From NCBI GenBank assembly GCA_039029195.1, contig JBCCGR010000040.1, positions 1-42,667 on the forward strand: DNA of 42,667 nt, in the 5' to 3' direction. The position numbers and the translations under genes were made by a program. The stretch comes from JBCCGR01 sp039029195. GTDB lineage: Bacteria; Pseudomonadota; Alphaproteobacteria; Rhizobiales; Rhizobiaceae. Shown piece by piece: positions 16,306 through 23,463 of the stretch (the stretch's first letter is position 1; the number at the start of each line of letters is the position of its first letter). The notes under the pieces were generated by a model that did not search any database, was not told the origin of the DNA, and saw only the letters and a program-made list of their open reading frames with translations.

Positions 16306-16958
16306 TGCTCCCTCGATTTTATCCGATTTTCGATGATGTGAATTGGCTGAAACGCACGCTGCCCCTTGGTGTGAAGCTGGTGCAGCTTCGCATCAAGGAC
16401 ATGGATGAAGCAGCCCTTCGCGAGCAGATCGCGGAAAGCAAGGCGCTTTGCGACACCCATGGTGCAGTTCTCATCGTCAACGACTATTGGCAGGCGGCAA
16501 TCGACCTCAATTGCGATTGGGTGCATCTGGGACAGGAAGACCTGGACGATGCTGACGTGTCCGCCATCCGCAAGGCCGGCCTTAAGATCGGCGTCTCCAC
16601 CCATGATCATGCTGAACTGGAGCGGGCCCTGGAGATCACGCCCGATTATGTGGCGCTTGGGCCCATCTATCCGACCATTCTGAAAAAGATGAAGTGGCAT
16701 CAACAGGGCCTCGAAAAACTCACCGAGTGGCGAGGCTTGATTGGTGACATTCCGCTCATTGCCATCGGTGGATTTTCGGTTGAACGAGCCGCCGGCGCAT
16801 TTGAAGCCGGAGCCGATGTGGTCTCCGCCGTCACCGACATCACCCTCAACGATGATCCTGAAGCGCGGGTGCGGGAATGGCTTTCTGTGACCGCGTCCAG
16901 ACAATCCGGCGGCTTAATGCGCGCCAAACAAACAACTTTTGAAGGAACACCAGAATGA
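16305..16958 (+). CDS. thiE: Thiamine-phosphate synthase ThiE
   Basis: The 217-residue TIM-barrel protein has the ThiE pattern of short motifs: VQLRIKDMDE near residues 26-35, LIVNDYWQAAIDL near 57-69, WVHLGQEDLDDADV near 73-86, DYVALGPIYPTILKK near 114-128 and IAIGGFSVERAAGAFEAGAD near 154-173. It joins HMP-PP to thiazole phosphate to give thiamine phosphate. The start overlaps thiG by one base, and the TGA overlaps the ATG of thiY by 4 bp, so synthesis and precursor uptake are on one transcript. Confidence 0.93.
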   Translation: MLPRFYPIFDDVNWLKRTLPLGVKLVQLRIKDMDEAALREQIAESKALCDTHGAVLIVNDYWQAAIDLNCDWVHLGQEDLDDADVSAIRKAGLKIGVSTHDHAELERALEITPDYVALGPIYPTILKKMKWHQQGLEKLTEWRGLIGDIPLIAIGGFSVERAAGAFEAGADVVSAVTDITLNDDPEARVREWLSVTASRQSGGLMRAKQTTFEGTPE

Positions 16959-17893
16959 AACGATTGATGCTAGTTCTGTTCGCCGCCCTGCTGGCAACAC
17001 CGGCATTCGCTGCCGACAAAATGACCCTGCTGCTCGACTGGTTTGTGAACCCAGACCATGGTCCGATCATTATTGCCCAGGAAAAGGGATACTTCAAAGA
17101 TCAGGGCCTCGAAGTCGAAGTGATTGCGCCGGCCGACCCGTCAGACCCTCCAAAGCTGGTCGCCGCGGGCAAGGCTGATCTGGCCATTTCCTACCAGCCG
17201 CAGATCCATTTGCAGGTGGCGGAGGGTCTGCCGCTCATTCGCGTTGGCACGCTCGTATCCACGCCGCTCAATTGCCTGTTGGTGCTGAAAGACGGGCCAA
17301 TCAAAAAGATTTCCGATCTCAAAGGCAAGAAGATCGGCTTCTCTGTCGCCGGCGTGGAAGAGGCTCTGCTGTCCGCAATTCTCGCCCGCCATGGCCTGAC
17401 CATGAAGGACATTGAACTGGTCAATGTGAATTGGTCGCTCTCACCGTCCTTGATGTCGAAGCAGGTCGATGCCGTGCTCGGCGCGTTCCGCAATTTTGAA
17501 CTCAATCAGATGGAAATCAATGAGGTGCCGGGCCACTGCTTCTACGTGGAGGAAGAGGGCGTGCCGACTTATGATGAGCTCATCTACATCGCCAACACCG
17601 ACAAGATGGACAAGGACAAGATCAGACGCTTCCTGCGCGCAACCGAGCTTGCGACCCAGTACATCGTGAACCACCCGGAAGAGAGCTGGAAGATATTCTC
17701 CGGCACTTCGAAGGAACTTCAGGACCGTCTGAATGAAATGGCGTGGGCGGATACCCTACCGCGCTTTGCTCTGCGCCCGGAGGCGCTGGATCAGGGCCGC
17801 TACGTGCGGTTTGAAAAGTTCCTGTCAAACGCCAAGCTGGTCGAGGGCATCCGCCCTGTTTCCAAACTGGCGATTGATCTCGGGGCTGAATAG
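16955..17893 (+). CDS. thiY: ThiY-type pyrimidine-precursor ABC transporter binding protein
   Basis: The 312-residue protein has a Sec signal peptide (MKRLMLVLFAALLATPAFA, cut near residue 19). Its mature fold is NMT1/THI5-like: LLDWFVNPDHGPIIIAQEKG near 29-48, with FKDQGLEVEV following. ThiY binds formylaminopyrimidine or HMP-type thiamin precursors in the periplasm. Position under the TPP riboswitch and directly before an ATPase and permease supports the precursor role over generic nitrate/sulfonate binding proteins of the same superfamily. The exact ligand is inferred. Confidence 0.9.
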   Translation: MKRLMLVLFAALLATPAFAADKMTLLLDWFVNPDHGPIIIAQEKGYFKDQGLEVEVIAPADPSDPPKLVAAGKADLAISYQPQIHLQVAEGLPLIRVGTLVSTPLNCLLVLKDGPIKKISDLKGKKIGFSVAGVEEALLSAILARHGLTMKDIELVNVNWSLSPSLMSKQVDAVLGAFRNFELNQMEINEVPGHCFYVEEEGVPTYDELIYIANTDKMDKDKIRRFLRATELATQYIVNHPEESWKIFSGTSKELQDRLNEMAWADTLPRFALRPEALDQGRYVRFEKFLSNAKLVEGIRPVSKLAIDLGAE

Positions 17894-17908
17894 TCTCACC
17901 ACTTCGAC

Positions 17909-18634
17909 ATGCCCCCCGCCCCAACCCTCCAGCTTCGCGGCAGTGCTTCGTTCGGCGATGATCCCGTATTCAGTGGGATCGAACTTACCGCGGAAGCGGG
18001 GAAGTGGACCTGCCTGTTGGGGTCTAGCGGTGTGGGAAAGTCCACCGTTTTGCGCTTGTTTGCCGGGTTGGGCGAGGGGGTCGATTTTGCGGGAAGCTAC
18101 GACGCAGGGGACGGTTCCCTGGAAGGGCGCGTCGCCCTGATGGCGCAAAGCGATCTGCTGCTGCCGTGGTTGACCGTCTCACAAAACATCGGGCTTGGCG
18201 CGAAGTTGCGCGGAGAAACCGTCGATCACACTCGGGTGGCCGACGTGCTGAACCGCGTTGGCTTGCCTGACAAGGCGACAAGCAAACCTTCGGAGCTTTC
18301 CGGTGGACAGCGTCAGCGGGTGGCTCTCGCCCGCACGCTGATGGAAGACCGGCCAATCGTATTGTTGGACGAACCCTTCTCTGCGCTGGACGCTAAAACG
18401 CGATCTCAAATGCAGGAACTGGCCGTTGAACTTCTCGCTGGTCGCACGGTGTTGCTGGTGACGCATGACCCGGCCGAAGCGTCACGTCTGGGTGATGCTA
18501 TTCTGGTCATGCAGACGGAGCGGATTGACCATGTGGCACCTCCTTCAGGTGCGGTTCCACGGCCCGTGGATGATCAAGCCGTTCTGATGGTGCAGGCGCA
18601 GCTTCTGGCGCGCCTTCGGGAGGAAGCGGCATGA
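17909..18634 (+). CDS. thiZ: ThiZ, ABC transporter ATPase for thiamin precursor
   Basis: The protein has 241 residues and one ABC domain: Walker A in LLGSSGVGKSTVLRLFAGL (near residues 36-54), Q-loop MAQSDLLLPWL, signature SELSGGQRQRVALARTLM (near 130-147) and Walker B IVLLDEPFSALDAKTR. These are the standard elements of the nitrate/taurine-type importer ATPases, in which ThiZ falls. It energises uptake of the ligand bound by ThiY. It starts 15 bp after thiY and overlaps the permease gene by 4 bp. Confidence 0.92.
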   Translation: MPPAPTLQLRGSASFGDDPVFSGIELTAEAGKWTCLLGSSGVGKSTVLRLFAGLGEGVDFAGSYDAGDGSLEGRVALMAQSDLLLPWLTVSQNIGLGAKLRGETVDHTRVADVLNRVGLPDKATSKPSELSGGQRQRVALARTLMEDRPIVLLDEPFSALDAKTRSQMQELAVELLAGRTVLLVTHDPAEASRLGDAILVMQTERIDHVAPPSGAVPRPVDDQAVLMVQAQLLARLREEAA

Positions 18635-19371
18635 AAGCCTGGCAGGCGGGCATTGCCTCCACAATTTTGATGATTGCCCTGTGGCAGGCAATTGTCACAC
18701 TCACAGGATTGCCGCGTTTCATCCTGCCACCCCCGGGGCTGGTGGCAGAAACCATCTGGGAAAGCCGCGAGCTATTGGCTGAGCATGCGGTCATCACCAT
18801 TGCAGAAGTGCTGATCGGATTGGTGCTGGGGGCGGCTCTGGGCTGGCTATCGGCTATTGGGCTTACCGCTTCTCCGGTGGCTCGCGCATTGGTGCGGCCC
18901 ATGCTGGTGTTTTCGCAAGCCATTCCGGTGTTCGCACTGGCTCCGATCCTGACGCTCTGGCTTGGCTACGGTTTGGGGTCGAAAATCGCCATGGCCCTGA
19001 TCATAATCTATTTTCCGGTCACCTCGTCCTTTTTTGACGCGCTGATGCGCACCAATCCCGACTGGCTGGGGCTGGCGCGCGTGATGGGGGCGAAAGGCTG
19101 GCGCATTATGTGGCACATCAGAATTCCGGCGGCGCTACCCGGTTTCGCGTCCGGTTTGCGTCTTGCGGCGGTCTACGCGCCCATTGGTGCCATCATCGGC
19201 GAGTGGGTGGGGGCTTCAAAAGGGCTCGGCTATCTGATGCTGCTTGCCAATGGGCGGGCGAAGACTGATCTCATGTTCGCCGCCCTGATCGTGTTGGCGA
19301 TCTTTACGCTGATCCTGCACGCCACGGTCAGCCGGTTGGCAGGCAGACTATTTGAGCGGTCCGAGAGTTAA
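18631..19371 (+). CDS. thiX: ThiX, ABC transporter permease for thiamin precursor
   Basis: The 246-residue membrane protein has six predicted spans and the EAA-type loop ARVMGAKGWRIMWHIRIPAALPGF near residues 149-172, which docks on the ATPase. IGEWVGASKGLGYLMLLANG near 189-208 is typical of BPD permeases of the SsuC/TauC/ThiX group. It is the last gene of the riboswitch operon, overlapping thiZ by ATGA. No terminator hairpin is evident after it. Confidence 0.92.
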   Translation: MKAWQAGIASTILMIALWQAIVTLTGLPRFILPPPGLVAETIWESRELLAEHAVITIAEVLIGLVLGAALGWLSAIGLTASPVARALVRPMLVFSQAIPVFALAPILTLWLGYGLGSKIAMALIIIYFPVTSSFFDALMRTNPDWLGLARVMGAKGWRIMWHIRIPAALPGFASGLRLAAVYAPIGAIIGEWVGASKGLGYLMLLANGRAKTDLMFAALIVLAIFTLILHATVSRLAGRLFERSES

Positions 19372-19428
19372 AGTCATGCCCCCAATTGGCGGCGAGCATT
19401 TCTGAACTAACCCGATGGAATTGATCAA

Positions 19429-19908
19429 TCAGAGCGCAGCCGCTCGAATGTCAGCATCAATTGGCCGTTGCCTCGCCGAATCCAGTTGAACCAGCACGTT
19501 GATGTTGTGTTCCTTATTGGTGAGGTCAGCCAGCGAATACTCATCAAGAATGCTCAAAAAGGCGCCCAACGCTTCCGACAGGGCACGGTTTAAGCCGCAG
19601 CTTGAAACAAGCGGACAGGTGACGTCGCCTTCTTCAAAACACTCTGCCAAAGCAAAATTGTCTTCCGTTGCCCGAACCACTTCGCCAAGGCCAATCTGGC
19701 TCGCCGGTTTTGCAAGCCTAATGCCGCCGTTTCGACCGCGAACGGATTCCACAAATCCTGCCTTCGTGAGGATTTGCAGTATTTTCAGCAGGAATTGCTC
19801 CGATAGACCATAGAATTGAGCGATGGAACTCACACGGCATAAGCCTTCATGGGAGTCGCAGTACATCATCATTCGAATGGCGTAGTTCGTCTGTTTGGTC
19901 AGTCTCAA
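19429..19908 (-). CDS. rirA: RirA-type Rrf2 family iron-responsive regulator
   Basis: A TTG start at 19908 is chosen because it has GGAG eight bases upstream and gives the RirA N-terminus (M)RLTKQTNYAIRMMMYC. The longer ATG reading to 19983 adds an unrelated 25 residues. The 159-residue protein has a winged helix (IAQFYGLSEQFLLKILQIL, about 29-47) and Cys90, Cys98 and Cys104 (AECFEEGDVTCPLVSSCGLN). This is the three-cysteine 4Fe-4S ligand set of rhizobial RirA, which represses iron-uptake genes when iron is plentiful. It is divergent from the seven-cysteine protein, and a TGA-N9-TCA box lies between them. IscR is unlikely given the length and cysteine spacing. Confidence 0.88.
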   Translation of the reverse strand: MRLTKQTNYAIRMMMYCDSHEGLCRVSSIAQFYGLSEQFLLKILQILTKAGFVESVRGRNGGIRLAKPASQIGLGEVVRATEDNFALAECFEEGDVTCPLVSSCGLNRALSEALGAFLSILDEYSLADLTNKEHNINVLVQLDSARQRPIDADIRAAAL

Positions 19909-20059
19909 CGTCAGATCTCCGATTGGCGCCGGATTGTCAGAACGTATGCCGGCTGGTGCACCATAGTGGCACTTGGGTTCCAAGAAATATGAATCTCAAT
20001 TCTCGCAGATGCTCTCTTAGCATTCTTTTTTCAAGAATTCTAAACTAGCATTCAATACT

Positions 20060-20074
20060 TGACTATAAAAGTCA
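20060..20074. promoter_or_regulatory. Iron-responsive operator (TGA-N9-TCA) between rirA and the Cys-rich gene
   Basis: TGACTATAAAAGTCA matches the IRO consensus TGA-N9-TCA reported for RirA targets. On the minus strand it overlaps the -35 of a candidate rirA promoter (TAGTCA at 20065-20060, 17-bp spacer, TAGAAT at 20042-20037). On the plus strand it overlaps TTGACT at 20059-20064, a possible -35 for the gene at 20129. Binding by RirA would thus affect both directions, including its own gene. Confidence 0.65.
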
Positions 20075-20128
20075 TATTTTCGTATGTGCCTCTCCGAGAC
20101 CGCAGCCAAAAAATAATTCAGAGCTGGC

Positions 20129-20602
20129 ATGAAAGACGACGCCGAACAGGAAATCCAACCAATATCCGATAATTCGGCGATGGGGCTCAGCCCATCCGAA
20201 CGTGTCTTGCTCAACGCCGCTCGACTATATTTCACGTCATACATGAAAAACGACCAACCCTACTGGGAAGCTGGGCTGGACCTGTGTCTACGCCACTTTG
20301 GTGAGGAGCAGGGTGCGCTGGTTGGAATTCGGCTGATGCATGTGGTGCGCGCGATGCGCGCCAGCCGAAAAACGGTGTTTCAGTTTTCAAACCCATTTTG
20401 CAAGGTTTGCTCCAGGAAATTCTCGGATTGCGAGCGCCTGTTGATGTCGACCATAATGGAGGCACGTTCCGGTGCTCGGTCTGTTGCGAGAATGCAGGCA
20501 CTTATTTTGTGTGAAGGCCATGATGTGGATGACATATTGCGTTGTGTCGATGCGCTCAACGTAACGCTCTGCCGGGCGGAGCTTGAGAGGTCTTCGGGAT
20601 AG
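20129..20602 (+). CDS. Small seven-cysteine protein of unknown function, iron-box controlled
   Basis: I do not recognise a named family. The 157-residue product has no signal peptide or membrane span and is predicted helical. It contains Cys53, 91, 94, 101, 128, 139 and 148; the cluster FCKVCSRKFSDC (90-101) is CxxC-x6-C, suitable for iron-sulfur or zinc binding. Residues 105-127 (LMSTIMEARSGARSVARMQA) form a likely amphipathic helix. The start is ATG with a weak ribosome site. The gene is divergent from rirA across a shared TGA-N9-TCA box, so iron-dependent expression is expected. It could be an iron-storage or delivery accessory, a regulator partner or a metal-dependent enzyme; none is shown. 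Confidence 0.65.
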   Translation: MKDDAEQEIQPISDNSAMGLSPSERVLLNAARLYFTSYMKNDQPYWEAGLDLCLRHFGEEQGALVGIRLMHVVRAMRASRKTVFQFSNPFCKVCSRKFSDCERLLMSTIMEARSGARSVARMQALILCEGHDVDDILRCVDALNVTLCRAELERSSG

Positions 20603-21115
20603 CCGAACCATTTCGTGTGGCGCTCCCGGACACAGTTTTTGCGCAGCAGGCCTGAGATCCCGATCACTCAGAATGAGGCAACGCGATAAGCGTGTCGTGA
20701 CTGGGATTGACCCCAACAATTTTTCGGCACTCGATTGTCCGTCACAAAGAACCGATGTTGACCGCCGCCCTTGGCAGGCCTTTCTCGGCCGGAATCCCGC
20801 CTGGAAGAGTGATCGAAATTAGCCATTCAATCTCCAAACCCAAACGCGAGGCAATTGATGAGAATGTGGGGCGCAATCGTACAAATAATGTTGACTTAAA
20901 TAGTCAGCTTTTATAAAAACCCAAATACCGGAGTTTGATAATCATGTTTGGCCGTTGAGTGAAATGTCGAGACACCTAAGACCAGCTGACAACCGATTGA
21001 GGTTTCCACTTCGGATTGTTCAACGCCTGGGATCAAGTGGTTAAATCCGCTGATACCGCACCGGCGAGGCCAGCAAGAATACTACGGGAATTAAGTCAAA
21101 CTCAGGGAACAAGGA
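20603..21115. other. Gene-free stretch containing the second iron box
   Basis: These 513 bp hold no convincing reading frame on either strand; the short ORFs have no recognisable protein pattern. The AT-rich part near 20880-20940 contains a promoter-like region with the TGA-N9-TCA box described separately. The rest may be decayed coding sequence, but I could not identify a parent gene. Confidence 0.5.
20892..20906. promoter_or_regulatory. Second iron-responsive operator (TGA-N9-TCA) in a promoter
   Basis: TGACTTAAATAGTCA fits TGA-N9-TCA and resembles the box at 20060 (both read TTGACT, A/T-rich centre, AGTCA). It overlaps a -35-like TTGACT (20891-20896), with A/T-rich -10 candidates TATAAA at 20912 or TAAAAA at 20914. 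It lies about 210 bp upstream of the small exported ORF and the ExbD-like gene, which are the nearest downstream targets. Confidence 0.6.
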
Positions 21116-21343
21116 ATGAGAACCGCGCTCAAGGACACTGAACTAGCTTCTCCTATGCTAATTCTATGTGTAGCGGTTTTTCTAGGATCGGCTGGCTCAT
21201 CGCGGTCCGAGCCAGCCGATCTGATCCTCAAATTTCTAGAGACTAAAACTTCCCAACTTCCATGCGACGAAGTGCAACCACTTGCTGTCTTTGGTGTCGC
21301 ATCGTGTGGGTTAGACCGAATGAGGTATTCCGGTGCTCGTTGA
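21116..21343 (+). CDS. Possible small exported protein upstream of exbD-like gene
   Basis: This 75-codon ORF is not a recognised family. After a polar start it has a hydrophobic run SPMLILCVAVFLGSAG (residues 13-28) that could be a signal peptide or anchor, especially if translation begins at the ATG at 21155. A short mature part with two cysteines follows. AGGG lies about eight bases before the ATG, and its end overlaps the ExbD-like GTG by 11 bp. It may be a genuine small gene co-transcribed with exbD or the relic of a longer one; the evidence is weak. Confidence 0.3.
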   Translation: MRTALKDTELASPMLILCVAVFLGSAGSSRSEPADLILKFLETKTSQLPCDEVQPLAVFGVASCGLDRMRYSGAR

Positions 21344-21734
21344 TCCGTTCAAGCTGGCACGACCAACTAGCCACCCGGCACAGAAGAATATGATCATGTT
21401 GATCAACATCGTGTTTTTAGTCCTGATCGGGCTCCTTATCGCCGGTTCACTGTGGCATTCAGTCGACAGGGAAGCGACTTTGGTGGAGACCGTTGTCGCG
21501 GTGCCTATTTCACCCCCGGATGCACTCACCTTGCATGGTAACGGCCAATTGAGTTTTCGTGGCAAAGCCATGTCCACGGAAGACTATATCGTCAATCATG
21601 TGAAGTCTGGTGAAACCGTTCGGCTGCTCGCTGATCGGAAGGTGAGAGCAGGCAAACTGCTCCAGGTCGCTGCAAAACTGAGAGATGGTGGAGCATCCCG
21701 CGTCTGGGTCATTTCACAGCGAGCGATCAAGTGA
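21333..21734 (+). CDS. ExbD/TolR-like biopolymer transport protein, orphan
   Basis: The GTG start has GAGG seven bases upstream. The 133-residue product has the ExbD plan: a short cytoplasmic N-terminus, one membrane span (MLINIVFLVLIGLLIAGSL, residues 22-40) and a periplasmic domain ending in SGETVRLLADRKVRAGKLLQ and a final strand RVWVISQ, as in ExbD/TolR. The proton-carrying Asp of E. coli ExbD (FIDVML) aligns with Asn25 here. ExbD works with ExbB to energise TonB and outer-membrane receptors; neither exbB nor an intact tonB is adjacent. An iron box upstream fits siderophore or heme uptake. It may serve a system encoded elsewhere or be a relic. Confidence 0.72.
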   Translation: MLVDPFKLARPTSHPAQKNMIMLINIVFLVLIGLLIAGSLWHSVDREATLVETVVAVPISPPDALTLHGNGQLSFRGKAMSTEDYIVNHVKSGETVRLLADRKVRAGKLLQVAAKLRDGGASRVWVISQRAIK

Positions 21735-21879
21735 ATCGCCAATTCCGGTAGCCATCAAACCGTCTCCGATTGTCGAGACAAAACAATCTGGTCAGCTTGC
21801 GCCTCAAGCCATCGGAGAAACTGACACCCCAGATCTGAAAAGCGAAATTTGATTCATCGGGGTCCTTTTCAGCCGGGAA

Positions 21880-21921
21880 CGAGAACCGCATTTACTGTGG
21901 AAACAGGGGCCGCGGTTCTCG
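21880..21921. repeat. Composite stem-loop between convergent genes
   Basis: A perfect 10-bp inverted repeat (CGAGAACCGC at 21880-21889, GCGGTTCTCG at 21912-21921) encloses a second small stem (CTGT-ggaa-ACAG at 21895-21906). Ten bases on, GGCCGG-tg-CCGGCC at 21931-21944 is a further short palindrome that touches the stop of the minus-strand dehydrogenase. The pair lies between the converging ExbD-like and dehydrogenase genes, so it may terminate or protect both transcripts, although no T-run follows. Confidence 0.5.
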
Positions 21922-21944
21922 AAACGGAATGGCCGGTGCCGGCC

Positions 21945-23447
21945 TTAAAGCGCCTCAGGCAGCAATTGCGGGTCCACGTTCTGATAGCAGACCGGTCTCA
22001 GGAAACGGCGAATCGACAAGGTACCAACGGACGTGGCGCCGAAGTTTGTCGAAGCGGGGTAGGGGCCGCCATGCACCATGCTGTCAGCAACCTCGACCCC
22101 GGTCGGAAACCCGTTGGCCAGAATGCGTCCGGCCTTTCGCTCAAGCACCGGTAACAGCCGTGCAGCCGAGGCTGCGTCGCCGTCATCCATATGAATGGTG
22201 CAGGTCAACTGACCTTCGACGCGTCCGGCAACTGTCAGCATCTCGTCGAAATCTTTCACCCGCACAACAATGCCGAGCGGACCAAACACTTCTTCCTGCA
22301 ATTCGGAATTTGCCAGCCAGTCTTCTCCCGAAACCGCAAACAGGAACGGTTTGGCATGCCGTGTGTCGCAGGCTTCGCCCAGGATTTTCGACACGCCGGA
22401 ACCTGATGCGATCCGGTCCGTGCCGCGCCGGTAGGCGGCAGCGATGCCGTCGGTTAGCATGGGTTGTTGATCCACTTGGTTCAGCGCGGCTTCAGCCGCT
22501 GCCTGAAATGCGTCGGCACCGTCGCCTTCAATGGCCACGGCAATGCCTGGATTGGTGCAGAATTGTCCCGCGCCCATCGTCAGAGAGCCTGACCAGGCTT
22601 CACCAATGGATCCTGCTCGGTTTGCGCTTGCTTCTGGCAAAAGGAACATCGGGTTCACCGAACCAAGTTCGCCAAAGAAGGGAATTGGTTCCTCGCGTGC
22701 CGCACAAAGATCGAACAGGGCTCGGCCACCGGCAAGGGAACCTGTAAAGCCCACGGCCCGGATCAGCGGATGCTGCACCAGTCGGGTTCCCACTTCCAGA
22801 TTGTTTGCCTGAACAAGCGAAAACACGCCCGCGTGCACACCGCAGGCCTTCATGGCCTTGTCAATAGCCTTTGCTACCAGTTCACTGGTCCCCGGATGTG
22901 CCGGATGGCCTTTGACCACCACCGGGCAGCCAGCAGCCAGTGCTGCGGCGGTGTCCCCGCCCGCCGCTGAAAACGCCAATGGAAAGTTCGAGGCGCCAAA
23001 CACCGCGACCGGACCAATCGGACGCTGCATCAGCTTCAGATCAGGCCGTGGCAGTGGTGCGCGATCGGGCAAGGCCGGATCATGGCGAAAATCCAGATAC
23101 TCATCGCTCATGATGTAGATGGCAAACAGCCGAAGCTGACCCACCGTACGACCGCGCTCGCCAATCAGCCGGGCTTCCGGCAGCTCGGTTTCCTGCATTC
23201 CGACTTTGGTGATTTCATCGCCCAGCGCATCGATTTCATCGGCGATTTTATTCAGGAACGCTGCGCGGTCCGCCCTTTTGGACCAGCCATAGCTGACGAA
23301 GGCGTCTTCCGCCTGCTCCACAGCCCGGTCAACCAGTTCGGTTGTGCCATCGCTGAAGGTGTATGCCTCGCCGGTGATTGGTTTGGACTGGAAGCTTTTG
23401 TCACTCCCAACCCATTCGCCCGCGATCAGGTGTTTTCCGTCTATCAT
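21945..23447 (-). CDS. Alpha-ketoglutaric semialdehyde dehydrogenase (ALDH, NADP-type)
   Basis: The 500-residue protein matches the KGSADH/2,5-dioxopentanoate dehydrogenase branch of ALDH. It starts with IAGEWVGSDKSFQS, has FGASNFPLAFSAAGGDTAAA near residues 154-173 and the general base Glu in PFFGELGSVNP. The catalytic Cys is in TMGAGQFCTNPG, the branch-specific version of the ALDH active site, and the tail runs GATSVGTLSIRRFLRPVCYQ. The enzyme oxidises 2,5-dioxopentanoate to 2-oxoglutarate, the last step of non-phosphorylating pentose and hexarate pathways. It is the distal gene of the minus-strand sugar operon, 16 bp after the XylX-like gene. Confidence 0.92.
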   Translation of the reverse strand: MIDGKHLIAGEWVGSDKSFQSKPITGEAYTFSDGTTELVDRAVEQAEDAFVSYGWSKRADRAAFLNKIADEIDALGDEITKVGMQETELPEARLIGERGRTVGQLRLFAIYIMSDEYLDFRHDPALPDRAPLPRPDLKLMQRPIGPVAVFGASNFPLAFSAAGGDTAAALAAGCPVVVKGHPAHPGTSELVAKAIDKAMKACGVHAGVFSLVQANNLEVGTRLVQHPLIRAVGFTGSLAGGRALFDLCAAREEPIPFFGELGSVNPMFLLPEASANRAGSIGEAWSGSLTMGAGQFCTNPGIAVAIEGDGADAFQAAAEAALNQVDQQPMLTDGIAAAYRRGTDRIASGSGVSKILGEACDTRHAKPFLFAVSGEDWLANSELQEEVFGPLGIVVRVKDFDEMLTVAGRVEGQLTCTIHMDDGDAASAARLLPVLERKAGRILANGFPTGVEVADSMVHGGPYPASTNFGATSVGTLSIRRFLRPVCYQNVDPQLLPEAL

Positions 23448-23463
23448 TTCAATTGGTTCCAGT

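Noticed and set aside
16026..16904. Minus-strand 292-codon open frame
   Set aside because: It spans the thiG-thiE junction in antisense and shows no domain features.
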